Positions 26,653 to 35,423 of a stretch of 64,000 bases of DNA are shown here, piece by piece. Each line of letters begins with the position of its first letter. Position 1 is the first letter of the stretch. Where the stretch lies: assembly GCA_039026955.1 (NCBI GenBank), contig JBCCLH010000016.1, forward strand, positions 1 to 64,000, in the 5' to 3' direction. The DNA comes from Kordia sp039026955. GTDB taxonomy: Bacteria; Bacteroidota; Bacteroidia; Flavobacteriales; Flavobacteriaceae. The position numbers were made by a program, and so were the translations under genes. The notes below the pieces were generated by a model. That model was not told the origin of the DNA and ran no database searches. It worked only from the letters and a program-made list of their open reading frames with translations.

Positions 26653-27202
26653 TAGCTCTGTTTTTTTTTGATCGTAGTTGTGTTTGAAGCGTCTTTTTTG
26701 CTTTGAATAGTTGCGTTTTGGAAGTGCTTACCGAAATATTGAGCATTTCGGCAATTTCTTGATGTTTGTATCCTTCTATTTCATACAGATTGAATACAAT
26801 TCGATAGCCTTTTGGCAACGCATCAATCGCTTTTTGAATTTCTTCTACTCCAGCATTGACGTCCATTTCACAATCGGTGATTTTGGTGTAACTTTCTATT
26901 TCATCTACCATTACTAGTGGATTCTTTTTTCGGAGAAACGAAATCGATTCCCGAATCATAATTCTTCGAATCCAGCCTTCAAAACTTCCTTTGTTTTGAT
27001 AGGTTTTTAGTTGTGTAAATACTTTGAAAAATCCGGAAAGCATAATTTCCTCAGCATCGTGAACATTCGAAATATAGTATCTACAAACACTTAACATTTT
27101 TGGCGCGTGCTGTGCGTATAACGCTTGTTGCGCTTTTCGATCATTACGCTTTGCGCGTTTGATGAGTTGGGTTTCTTGTAGATGTAATTGAATAACTTTC
27201 AC
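26639..27202 (-). CDS. ECF-type RNA polymerase sigma factor
   Basis: The 187-residue sigma-70 family protein has region 2 (QALYAQHAPKMLSVCRYYI to FEGWIRRIMIRESIS). Region 4 is IDALPKGYRIVFNLYEIEGY followed by the helix-turn-helix KHQEIAEMLNISVSTSKTQL. It is the first gene of a three-gene unit with the membrane protein at 25873 and the outer-membrane protein at 24651. Envelope stress is a plausible trigger but is not shown by the sequence. Confidence 0.9.
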   Translation of the reverse strand: MKVIQLHLQETQLIKRAKRNDRKAQQALYAQHAPKMLSVCRYYISNVHDAEEIMLSGFFKVFTQLKTYQNKGSFEGWIRRIMIRESISFLRKKNPLVMVDEIESYTKITDCEMDVNAGVEEIQKAIDALPKGYRIVFNLYEIEGYKHQEIAEMLNISVSTSKTQLFKAKKTLQTQLRSKKNRANEIA

Positions 27203-27271
27203 TTTACAGGCTGCTTTCTATTGACATAGACGCAAAAAGTATACAAATGGTTGTCTGCGGATGAAAAAAAA

Positions 27272-28249
27272 TTATTTTTTTCTGTCGATCACATAGTTTA
27301 CCATCAATTCTAATGAGTCTTTGTATGTCGATTGCGGGTAGGTTTCAAGCAGTGCGAGCGCCTTTTCTTGGTATACTTTCATTTGACGTATCGCATATTC
27401 CAATCCACCTACTTTTTTTACAAAAGCGATGACCTCTTTGACTCTTTTTTTGTCCTTATTGTGATTTTTTACCGAATTGATAGCCCATTTTTTCTCTTCT
27501 TTCGTGCAGTGATTCAATGCGTAAATGAGCGGTAATGTCATTTTTTGCTCTTTAATGTCAATTCCCGTTGGTTTTCCGATTTGCGTTTCTCCGTAATCGA
27601 ATAAATCATCTTTGATTTGAAATGCCATTCCGATATATTGACCAAACTGTCGCATGCGTTCTACTTCTTCTTCCGAAGCATTTACAGATTGTGCGCCCAT
27701 GGCACAACACGCTGCAATTAAAGTTGCCGTTTTCTGTCGAATGATCTCATAGTAGATTTCTTCAGTAATATCCAAACGACGTGCTTTTTCTATTTGAAGC
27801 AATTCGCCTTCACTCATTTCACGGACAGCTACAGAGATGATTCGCAACAAATCAAAATCGCCATTATCAATAGAGAGCAACAATCCTTTTGAGAGTAAAA
27901 AATCACCAACTAACACGGCAATTTTATTCTTCCATAAGGCATTTATAGAGAAAAAACCTCTGCGTCGGTTGGAATCATCGACCACATCATCGTGTACTAA
28001 GGTTGCTGTGTGAATCAATTCGATGACGGAAGCACCGCGATACGTTCGTTCGTTCACAACACCATCGGATACCATTTTAGATACCAAAAAGACAAACATA
28101 GGACGCATTTGCTTTCCTTTTCTATTGACAATATAGTGGGTAATTCGGTTGAGTAGCGCGACTTTAGAAGACATGGATTTGTAAAACTTCTTTTCAAAAA
28201 GCTCCATTTCCTTAACAATAGGTTGTTTTATCTGCGCAACTACTTTCAT
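27272..28249 (-). CDS. Trans-isoprenyl (polyprenyl) diphosphate synthase
   Basis: This 325-residue isoprenoid chain elongase condenses IPP units onto an allylic diphosphate. The first Asp-rich motif is DDVVDD (residues 87-92), followed by SNRRRG. The second is IKDDLFDYG near residue 218. The lack of bulky residues cannot be judged well enough here to fix chain length. Homologues often supply the quinone side chain. It stands alone, divergent from the T9SS cargo gene. Confidence 0.9.
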   Translation of the reverse strand: MKVVAQIKQPIVKEMELFEKKFYKSMSSKVALLNRITHYIVNRKGKQMRPMFVFLVSKMVSDGVVNERTYRGASVIELIHTATLVHDDVVDDSNRRRGFFSINALWKNKIAVLVGDFLLSKGLLLSIDNGDFDLLRIISVAVREMSEGELLQIEKARRLDITEEIYYEIIRQKTATLIAACCAMGAQSVNASEEEVERMRQFGQYIGMAFQIKDDLFDYGETQIGKPTGIDIKEQKMTLPLIYALNHCTKEEKKWAINSVKNHNKDKKRVKEVIAFVKKVGGLEYAIRQMKVYQEKALALLETYPQSTYKDSLELMVNYVIDRKK

Positions 28250-28498
28250 CTATTTGCAAAGATATTAACTAATTCGATGATTTGTATCCTTTTTAACAAG
28301 ATTCAAACACTTGATTTGTGCAATTCGTCGTTTTATTTTCGTTATTTTGTACGCTGTTACTGTAAAGTGTATACTATATGTTGCCCTTTTTCAATTGACA
28401 AGTTGGAAATTTTAAGCTTTTCATATTAAAGAATCTTTAAAAATGTTCTTATTATAGTTAAAAAAGGAAGTTATTTACTTACATATAATATTTTTTCC

Positions 28499-28506
28499 TA
28501 ACTTTA
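28499..28506 (+). promoter_or_regulatory. Candidate promoter (TAACTTTA) for the T9SS cargo gene
   Basis: TAACTTTA differs from TAnnTTTG at the last base and lies 27 bp before the ATG in an AT-rich region. The rest of the 284-bp gap from 28250 shows nothing else. Confidence 0.35.
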
Positions 28507-28533
28507 AAAATATTAACATTTAAAGCCTCGTTT

Positions 28534-29631
28534 ATGAGAAAAATTACACTTCTATTTTTTTGTGCATTTTTTTGTATAAAAGCACACGCTCAATTTCCTG
28601 AAACATTTGATACACAATTACCTCCGACTTGGACCACATTTATTGGTACAAACGGAGAAGGTACTGTGCAAAACTGGCAACACAACGTCAATGGTTACAT
28701 GATAGTAATATGGGAAGCTGTTCCTAATTTGGCTGAAGACTGGTTGGTTTCACCGCAAGTTGCTATTACACCAACTAATTCATTGTTAGTATTTGATCAA
28801 ACGGATGCAAATCTGCCGAACTTTGGATCAACACTCACGGTTCGAATATCAACAGGTACCTCTCAAACAACACATGCAGATTTTGTTATTGTTGATACAC
28901 AAAACGAAGTTGATGTAACGAATGGTACGGAACTTCAGTTTTCAAGACACGAAGTAGACTTGTCTGCGTATGAAGGTCAGTCTGTGTATATCGCATTTGT
29001 TTGGGAGCAGAATGACGGAGATGCTTTGTTTATAGACAATGTTGATCTAGAAAATCAAAATGCAACCGCACCAGACCCTGTAACAACACCTACACCAGCT
29101 GATATGGCTGTTGATGTAGCAATTGACGCTATGGATAGTAACTCTGTGCCTTTTTCATGGCAAGCAGCAACCACAGGAGATGCCGCTACAAGTTATGATG
29201 TATACTTAGGCGATTCACCTGCAACTTTAGGTTTGCTAGGAAATACTGGAAACCCTATGGTGAATATCACTGGAATGGACTATTCTACTTTGTATTATTG
29301 GCAAATTGTAGCTAAAAATGCTGGTGGAGATGCAATTGGCTCTGCTATTTGGAGCTTTACTACAGAAGCTGATCCTTTATCAGTACCTGAAGTGAACGCC
29401 AATGATTTCAAGTATTATCCAAATCCGACAAGAGGTTTGTTACAGCTTGAAAGTACAGTTCCAATCGACAACCTGAAAATTGTCAGCATATTTGGGCAAG
29501 AAGTACTACGCGCTGATGAGAGCATGCTTTCAAGCAACCAACTAGATATTTCTTCATTGAAAGCCGGAAATTATGTTATGGTCGTAACTATTGGTGATAG
29601 CGTAAGTTCATACAAAGTTGTGAAGCAATAA
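28534..29631 (+). CDS. Secreted T9SS cargo: choice-of-anchor J, Fn3-like, type A sorting domain
   Basis: The 365-residue protein is expected to be exported through the Sec system and then T9SS. It has a signal peptide (MRKITLLFFCAFFCIKAHA). A choice-of-anchor J-like domain (about 20-175) includes LAEDWLVSPQVAI, FVWEQNDGDALFIDNV. A fibronectin type III-like domain (about 180-280) includes YDVYLGDSPATL and TLYYWQIVAKNAGGDAIGS. The T9SS type A C-terminal domain (about 290-365) includes YYPNPTRGLLQLES and ends SSYKVVKQ. The ligand is unknown. Confidence 0.88.
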   Translation: MRKITLLFFCAFFCIKAHAQFPETFDTQLPPTWTTFIGTNGEGTVQNWQHNVNGYMIVIWEAVPNLAEDWLVSPQVAITPTNSLLVFDQTDANLPNFGSTLTVRISTGTSQTTHADFVIVDTQNEVDVTNGTELQFSRHEVDLSAYEGQSVYIAFVWEQNDGDALFIDNVDLENQNATAPDPVTTPTPADMAVDVAIDAMDSNSVPFSWQAATTGDAATSYDVYLGDSPATLGLLGNTGNPMVNITGMDYSTLYYWQIVAKNAGGDAIGSAIWSFTTEADPLSVPEVNANDFKYYPNPTRGLLQLESTVPIDNLKIVSIFGQEVLRADESMLSSNQLDISSLKAGNYVMVVTIGDSVSSYKVVKQ

Positions 29632-29653
29632 CACCTTACTATATAAATTTTAG

Positions 29654-29689
29654 AAAAGCCTTTGGAGTGTTTTACTTTGAAGGCTTTTT
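29654..29689 (+). terminator. Intrinsic terminator after the T9SS cargo gene
   Basis: The stem AAAAGCCTT / AAGGCTTTTT starts 22 bp after the stop codon and ends in a T-run. Confidence 0.75.
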
Positions 29690-30046
29690 AAATGTTTGAT
29701 TTAAATGACAGACTGCCGCGTCGTAAACTCCTCGCAATGACGCATCTGAGGTTTTCAAATGTCTATTATCCGTCATTACGAGCATAGCGAAGTAATCTGT
29801 TTGTTTTATAGGAGAATCATGCTTTGATAGAAACAGATTACCATTTCTTAAACTCCTCAATGACGCATCATTGCAACCAATTTTCAAATTAGCACATTTT
29901 CAAATTATCAAATCAACACATTAAAAGATTAAAAGCTTTACAAAATTTAAAAAATAAAGATGAAGTTCGTTTTAGAACATAATTACTCTTTGAAGCAAAC
30001 ATACCATTGATACATCTTCAAATTATCAAATTACCACATTAAAAAG
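29690..30046. repeat. REP-like element and AT-rich tract in the gap before rlmN
   Basis: A half element at about 29702-29742 ends CTCGCAATGACGCA. A full REP-like element at 29771-29865 begins CGTCATTACGAG, carries AGTAATCTGTTT and AAACAGATTACC, and ends CTCAATGACG. It is followed by TTTTCAAATTA/TCAAATCAACACATTA-type units up to 30046. No gene is seen. Confidence 0.65.
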
Positions 30047-31090
30047 TCATTCTTTATTCGCCAATTGTCCACAGGCAGCGTCAATGTCTTTTCCACGAGA
30101 ACGCCTTACAGTGACTGTGATTCCATTTTGTTCTAATGAATTTACGTAACGATCGATGGCTTTGTTGCTTGCTTGTTGGAATTCGCCATCGTCGATTGGA
30201 TTGTATTCGATAAGATTGACTTTACTCGGTACGTCTTTGCAGAATTTCACCAAGGCATTGATATCTTTCTGCTGATCGTTGATGCCATCCCAAACTACGT
30301 ATTCGTAGGTGATTTTGTTTTTGGTTTTGTCGTACCAGTATGCCAAGGCTTCTTTTAAATCTTTTAGTGGAAAGTGTTGATTGAACGGCATGATAGATGT
30401 TCGCACTTTATCAATGGCAGAATGTAGTGAAACCGCCAATTTGAATTTCACCTCATCATCTGCCATTTTCTTGATCATTTTTGGCACGCCTGAAGTGGAG
30501 ACTGTGATTCGTTTTGGGGACATTCCTAAACCTTCATCCGAAGTAATTTTATCAATCGCTTTTAAGACATTGTTGTAGTTCATCAACGGTTCGCCCATTC
30601 CCATAAATACTATGTTAGACAACGGTCGTCCGTGATACAAACGGCTTTCACGATCAATCGCAACAACTTGATCATAGATTTCATCTGGATTTAGATTTCG
30701 CATACGTTTCAATCGCGCTGTAGCACAAAATTTACAATCCAAACTACAGCCTACTTGACTCGATACACAAGCAGTTGTTCGTGTTGGTGTCGGAATTAGC
30801 ACAGATTCCACGACCAATCCGTCATGCAAACGCACGGCATTTTTGATAGTACCGTCCGAACTACGTTGCATTTTATCCACACGAATATGATTGATGACAA
30901 AGTTTTCCTCCAACATTTTACGTGTGTCTTTGGAAATATTCGTCATGTCATCAAACTGGTGCGCTCCTTTTTGCCACAACCATTCATGGACTTGATTTCC
31001 TCGAAACGCTTTGTCTCCCTGCGTTACAAAAAATTCTCGAAGTTGTTCTTTGCTCAATGCACGTATGTCCTTCTTCCCTGCTTGTTTCAT
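30047..31090 (-). CDS. rlmN: 23S rRNA/tRNA adenine C2-methyltransferase RlmN (radical SAM)
   Basis: RlmN methylates C2 of A2503 in 23S rRNA and A37 in some tRNAs. The 347-residue protein has the radical SAM cluster motif C115-x3-C119-x2-C122 (CSLDCKFC), the SAM-binding GMGEPLMNY, and a methyl-carrying Cys at about 340 in DAACGQL. It is the last gene of the rlmN/queA/aroA/mazG-like region on the minus strand. Confidence 0.96.
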   Translation of the reverse strand: MKQAGKKDIRALSKEQLREFFVTQGDKAFRGNQVHEWLWQKGAHQFDDMTNISKDTRKMLEENFVINHIRVDKMQRSSDGTIKNAVRLHDGLVVESVLIPTPTRTTACVSSQVGCSLDCKFCATARLKRMRNLNPDEIYDQVVAIDRESRLYHGRPLSNIVFMGMGEPLMNYNNVLKAIDKITSDEGLGMSPKRITVSTSGVPKMIKKMADDEVKFKLAVSLHSAIDKVRTSIMPFNQHFPLKDLKEALAYWYDKTKNKITYEYVVWDGINDQQKDINALVKFCKDVPSKVNLIEYNPIDDGEFQQASNKAIDRYVNSLEQNGITVTVRRSRGKDIDAACGQLANKE

Positions 31091-31165
31091 GCTGCAAAAA
31101 TAGGGAGAATTTATGATTTAATATTTTAATTAATGAACCAATGTAGGAATTAAACAATTTATCAA

Positions 31166-32206
31166 TTATCTACTCTTAATTTCTATTTTCACATCAAACG
31201 CACCTTCTGTAAGACCTTCTGCTCCAGCTACACCAATCACAACTTTATACGATCTGTTGATGGCATTTAGGCGGACTTTTCGGGTGTGATCTTGGGTTTT
31301 GCCTTTCCATTTTCGATCCCATTTATAGTCGGCTTCACAAGTTATACATCTATTTAAGTTTGGTGGAACTTCTTCGTTTGTGACTCCAACCATATATGCA
31401 TAAAGACTAAAATTTTGTTTTTTATCTTTAGGAATAACTGTAATAAACATTTCAGAATACTTTGGAATGATAGTTTCATACAACACATGATTTCCAGTGA
31501 ACTTCTGATTTTGTGTCGCAGGAAAACATGCGACACTACTATTCGCTGCCCACGATAAATCATGAATTTTAGTTCCTGCGTTAAGATTTCCAGCTATGAC
31601 TGTAGTGTTTCCTGTAGTTTCTATACGAGTCGCTTCCACTTTTGTGGTTTGAAGAATTGTTTCTTGTCCGCCATTCAATTTTATTTCCAAGATGAAATCG
31701 CCTTCCGTGAGACCTTCTGCACCGACGACTCCAATGACTACTTTGTATGGATTGTTGATGGCGTTCAATCTGACTTCTCGTGTATGGTCTTGGGCTTTGC
31801 CTTTGCGTTTGTAATCCCATTTATGATCGGCTTCGCAAGTGATACAACTGTTTAGATTCGGTGGTACTTGTTGATTGGTCAATCCAACTTCATAGGCATA
31901 GAGACTGAAGTTTTGCTGTTTGTTTTTTGGAATTACCTTGATAAACATCTCCGAACGCTTTGGAATCGTTGTTGTGTAAAAGACATGATTCCCAGAGAAT
32001 TTTTGATTTTTAGTCGCAGGAAAACAGGCTACACTGCTATTTGAAGCCCACGAGAGATCTGTTATTTTTTGTCCCGCAGCAAGATTTCCTTGATACGAAA
32101 CCGTAGCATTCGGTTTCACTTTTAGCACTTGAACTTTTTGATTTTGTGAAAAGGTTTCTTTTGTGATAATTACACAAAAGAATACGAATAGAAAGGTTGT
32201 TCTCAT
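31166..32206 (-). CDS. Secreted protein with two tandem repeats, unknown family
   Basis: The 346-residue protein has a signal peptide (MRTTFLFVFFCVIITKETFS, cleaved before QNQ). Two near-identical units of about 140 residues (about 41-178 and 205-345) share LSWA.NSSVACFPAT.NQKF and CITCEAD.KWD, and each ends VVIGV.GAEGLTEG.F. Each unit has three Cys (one in VACFP, two in CITC), so a disulfide or metal site is possible. There is no sorting domain. I do not recognise the family. Confidence 0.8.
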   Translation of the reverse strand: MRTTFLFVFFCVIITKETFSQNQKVQVLKVKPNATVSYQGNLAAGQKITDLSWASNSSVACFPATKNQKFSGNHVFYTTTIPKRSEMFIKVIPKNKQQNFSLYAYEVGLTNQQVPPNLNSCITCEADHKWDYKRKGKAQDHTREVRLNAINNPYKVVIGVVGAEGLTEGDFILEIKLNGGQETILQTTKVEATRIETTGNTTVIAGNLNAGTKIHDLSWAANSSVACFPATQNQKFTGNHVLYETIIPKYSEMFITVIPKDKKQNFSLYAYMVGVTNEEVPPNLNRCITCEADYKWDRKWKGKTQDHTRKVRLNAINRSYKVVIGVAGAEGLTEGAFDVKIEIKSR

Positions 32207-32362
32207 TGTAAGCTGTTTACGTTATGTTGAATGCATAACACATTCAATTTCTTAAATTTAGTAAAAAACCAACCTTGAGAACGCTTGTATGTATTTCTAG
32301 TTAGGTATCCTGTGCAGATCGCGTATTATGGAAAGTATATTCCGCCAAGAGTATAAAAAACA

Positions 32363-32385
32363 AAATCCTGCCAAAGACAGGATTT
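32363..32385 (-). terminator. Intrinsic terminator after queA
   Basis: On the minus strand AAATCCTG / CAGGATTT is followed by TGTTTTTT, about 50 bp after the queA stop. The rest of the gap 32207-32434 shows nothing notable. Confidence 0.7.
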
Positions 32386-32434
32386 GTATATGTATATTAA
32401 AGATATCTCGACTGCGCTAGATATGACATACAGA

Positions 32435-33490
32435 TTATAAAATCAACATCGCGTCACCATACGAGTAGAATTGGTATCCTTCTTTGATGGCTTCGTCATA
32501 GGCTTTTAGGATGAATTCGTGACCTGCAAAGGCAGAAACCATCATTAATAAAGTTGATTTTGGTGTATGGAAATTGGTAATCATACAGTTGGCAATGCTG
32601 AATTCATATGGAGGGAAAATGAACTTGTTGGTCCAACCTTCATATTCATTCAAGGTTCTTTCAGAAGATACTGAACTTTCCAAGGCACGCATTACCGTAG
32701 TTCCTACCGCACATACTTTTCTTTTGTTCTTCTTCGCATTGTTTACCGTTTCCACTGCTTTTGGACCAATTTTTAATTCTTCTGAGTCCATTTTATGCTT
32801 CGATAAATCTTCTACCTCTACTGGATTGAATGTTCCTAATCCAACGTGTAATGTGATTTCAGAAAAGTCAATTCCTTTGATTTCCAAACGCTTTAATAAA
32901 TGCTTTGAGAAGTGCAATCCAGCTGTTGGTGCTGCTACGGCTCCTTCTTCTTTGGCATAAATTGTTTGGTAACGTTCTTCATCTTCTGGCTCTACATCTC
33001 TTTTGATATATTTTGGAAGCGGTGTTTGTCCAAGCTCACTCAATTTTGCTCTGAACTCTTCGTACGATCCATCATATAAAAAACGTAACGTACGACCTCT
33101 AGACGTAGTATTATCAATTACCTCAGCGACTAAGCTTTCATCATCGCCAAAATATAATTTATTTCCAATTCTGATTTTTCTTGCTGGATCTACTAAAACA
33201 TCCCATAGACGTTGTTCTTCATTCAATTCTCTTAACAAAAAGACCTCAATACGCGCACCTGTTTTTTCTTTGTTTCCAAAAAGTCTTGCAGGGAATACTT
33301 TTGTGTTGTTCAACACCATTACATCGCCTTCGTCAAAGTACTCTACCAAATCTTTGAACTGTTTGTGTTCAATGGTTTGTTTTTCGCGATTTAACACCAT
33401 TAAACGTGCTTCATCTCTATGTTCGGAAGGATATTCTGCTAATAATTCTGAAGGAAGATCAAAATTAAAATGCGATAGCTTTTTTGCCAT
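32435..33490 (-). CDS. queA: S-adenosylmethionine:tRNA ribosyltransferase-isomerase QueA
   Basis: QueA transfers and isomerises the ribosyl group of SAM to preQ1-tRNA, giving epoxyqueuosine. The 351-residue protein has the family blocks LPSELLAEYPSEHRDEARLM, DVMVLNNTKVFPARL, GAVAAPTAGLHFS, HVGLGTFNPV and NFHTPKSTLLMMVSAFAG. It lies 56 bp downstream of aroA on the same strand. Confidence 0.96.
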   Translation of the reverse strand: MAKKLSHFNFDLPSELLAEYPSEHRDEARLMVLNREKQTIEHKQFKDLVEYFDEGDVMVLNNTKVFPARLFGNKEKTGARIEVFLLRELNEEQRLWDVLVDPARKIRIGNKLYFGDDESLVAEVIDNTTSRGRTLRFLYDGSYEEFRAKLSELGQTPLPKYIKRDVEPEDEERYQTIYAKEEGAVAAPTAGLHFSKHLLKRLEIKGIDFSEITLHVGLGTFNPVEVEDLSKHKMDSEELKIGPKAVETVNNAKKNKRKVCAVGTTVMRALESSVSSERTLNEYEGWTNKFIFPPYEFSIANCMITNFHTPKSTLLMMVSAFAGHEFILKAYDEAIKEGYQFYSYGDAMLIL

Positions 33491-33546
33491 AAGTTTTTTG
33501 AGTTATTTTTAAGAAGTGCAAATATACAATCTCAACATAGGGGTTG

Positions 33547-34797
33547 TCAAGTATTTGTGGTGTTTTTTTGGTTTTCGGTGATTACAATTCCAATCTTTTG
33601 TAAATCCCACCAAAAATCTGGAAAAGATTTAGAAACTACATCGGCTTTTTCAATTTCTAAAGGAACACGTAATGCTAATGGTGCAAATGCCATGGCCATT
33701 CGGTGATCTTTGTAGGTTTCTATAGTAATATTTTCATTGATTTTTGTGGCTTTGTGTAGATATAAAGATGCATCTGTGATGTCTACATTAGCGCCTAATT
33801 TTTCAAGTTCGACTTTGAGTGCAACTAATCGATCGGTTTCTTTGATTTTTAGAGTGTGTAATCCGATCATTTCACATGGCAATTGCAATCCGAATGCGGT
33901 TACGGCAATGGTTTGTGCGATGTCTGGTGCATTTTTTAAATCGAGTTTGATGGTTTCCTGAGTCGCTTCTTCCGTTTTGGTAAGCGTGATGGTATGTTCT
34001 CCGAAAACAGTTTCTACACCAAATACTTTGTAGATTTCTGCCAAACAGGAATCGCCTTGCAAACTGTTTTGTTTGTAGGACGAAAGTTCAATCGTTGTGC
34101 CGATTTCGCTTAATGCGATCAAACTATAAAAATACGAAGCCGAACTCCAATCTGATTCTACGGTAAATGCTTTGGTTTCTTGTGTTGCTTTAAATGGTTT
34201 TACGGTGATGGTATTTCCTTCAAAAGTCGTTTCTACGCCAAGTTCATCTAACAAAGAAAGTGTCATTTTGATGTACGGAACCGACGTAATTTTTCCATCC
34301 AGCGTAAGCGTTAAACCATGCTCCAAAGTCGGTGCAATTAATAGTAAAGCAGAGATGTATTGGCTACTTACGTTGGCAGCAAGTGTAACATGACTTTCTA
34401 TTAACTTTTTACCTTTGATTTGCAATGGCGGATAGCCTTCGTTGTTTGTGTAGTGAATATCCGCGCCTAATTGTTGCAGTGCTTCTACCAATATTTTGAT
34501 TGGGCGTTCTTGCATGCGTGAAGAACCTGTCAACAGCACATTTTGTCCTTCTCTTGTTGCGTAATAAGCAGTTAAAAAGCGCATCGCCGTTCCTGCGTGA
34601 TGAATGTCTTTTACAGCATCCGTAGAGTTCAAAGCTTTTTGCATCAAAGTAGCATCGTCCGAGTTGGAGATGTTGGCTATGGTTATGTTTGGATATAAAG
34701 CTTGTAAGAGTAACAATCGGTTGGATTCACTTTTAGAACCTGTAATCGCAATGTTTGATTGTTTGTGAAGCGTTGATTTTTGAAGCTTTACGTTCAT
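33547..34797 (-). CDS. aroA: 3-phosphoshikimate 1-carboxyvinyltransferase (EPSP synthase)
   Basis: EPSP synthase joins PEP and shikimate-3-phosphate on the route to chorismate. The 416-residue protein has GSKSESNR (20-27), GTAMRFLTAYYAT, a shortened phosphoenolpyruvate loop, and KETDRLVALKVELEKLG near the C-terminus. It is unlinked to the aromatic operon at 45-49 kb. It lies in the queA/rlmN neighbourhood, as in other flavobacteria. Confidence 0.95.
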   Translation of the reverse strand: MNVKLQKSTLHKQSNIAITGSKSESNRLLLLQALYPNITIANISNSDDATLMQKALNSTDAVKDIHHAGTAMRFLTAYYATREGQNVLLTGSSRMQERPIKILVEALQQLGADIHYTNNEGYPPLQIKGKKLIESHVTLAANVSSQYISALLLIAPTLEHGLTLTLDGKITSVPYIKMTLSLLDELGVETTFEGNTITVKPFKATQETKAFTVESDWSSASYFYSLIALSEIGTTIELSSYKQNSLQGDSCLAEIYKVFGVETVFGEHTITLTKTEEATQETIKLDLKNAPDIAQTIAVTAFGLQLPCEMIGLHTLKIKETDRLVALKVELEKLGANVDITDASLYLHKATKINENITIETYKDHRMAMAFAPLALRVPLEIEKADVVSKSFPDFWWDLQKIGIVITENQKNTTNT

Positions 34798-34834
34798 TTT
34801 AGTGTTTTTAATTTTTGAGGAATTACTTTGTGTG

Positions 34835-34855
34835 ATTCTGGATCAAGTCCAGAAT
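34835..34855. repeat. REP-like palindrome
   Basis: ATTCTGGA-TCAAG-TCCAGAAT, followed by GACG, also occurs with one loop change near 55036-55056. It is a short dispersed palindrome in the gap before aroA. Confidence 0.6.
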
Positions 34856-34896
34856 GACGCCACTCTCAATTTCTAATACTGCGTATACAGACAATT

Positions 34897-35223
34897 TTAC
34901 TTTAATTTTTCATTGTTGTGATGACGATCGTGATCACGTTTGGTTTTTTTATCCATTTTTTTGTCGAATGAAGCTTGCAAGTCAATTCCGGTTTGATTTG
35001 CTAAACACAGCACCACAAATACAACATCTGCCAATTCTTCGCCTAGGTCTTTGTCTTTATCACTTTCTTTTTCACTTTGCTCGCCATATCTTCTGGCAAT
35101 AATGCGCGCTACTTCTCCAACTTCTTCGGTCAATTGCGCCATATTTGTCAATTCGTTAAAGTAACGAACTCCATGTTCTTTGATCCATGTATCTACGGCT
35201 AATTGTGCGTCTTTTATGTTCAT
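34897..35223 (-). CDS. MazG-like nucleotide pyrophosphohydrolase
   Basis: This 108-residue all-alpha NTP pyrophosphohydrolase probably hydrolyses non-canonical NTPs to NMP and PPi. The metal-binding signature is EEVGEVAR (about residues 33-40), with a second acidic motif GEELADVVF about 26 residues later, the MazG EExxE/ExxD pattern. The C-terminus is a highly charged tail (KKMDKKTKRDHDRHHNNEK). Confidence 0.87.
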   Translation of the reverse strand: MNIKDAQLAVDTWIKEHGVRYFNELTNMAQLTEEVGEVARIIARRYGEQSEKESDKDKDLGEELADVVFVVLCLANQTGIDLQASFDKKMDKKTKRDHDRHHNNEKLK

Positions 35224-35322
35224 TTTGATATATTTTGGTTTAGATCCCGCACTACTGCGAGATAGTAAAATTTACAATTTTGAATGCGCTTTTTCGCTTT
35301 TCAAGAATTGAGTTTTACTAAA

Positions 35323-35356
35323 AAGTGACCTTATAAACGGTGTTATAAAGTCACTT
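35323..35356 (-). terminator. Hairpin terminator after the DUF3857 pair
   Basis: The 14-bp stem AAGTGACCTTATAA / TTATAAAGTCACTT has one mismatch and a 6-base loop, followed on the minus strand by TTTT. It lies about 70 bp after the stop at 35424. Confidence 0.7.
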
Positions 35357-35423
35357 GTAAAAATATAGCTTTTCTGCGGATTATTGTATGCGTTTCCTCA
35401 GAAAGATTCCTTGTTTTTTGCGC

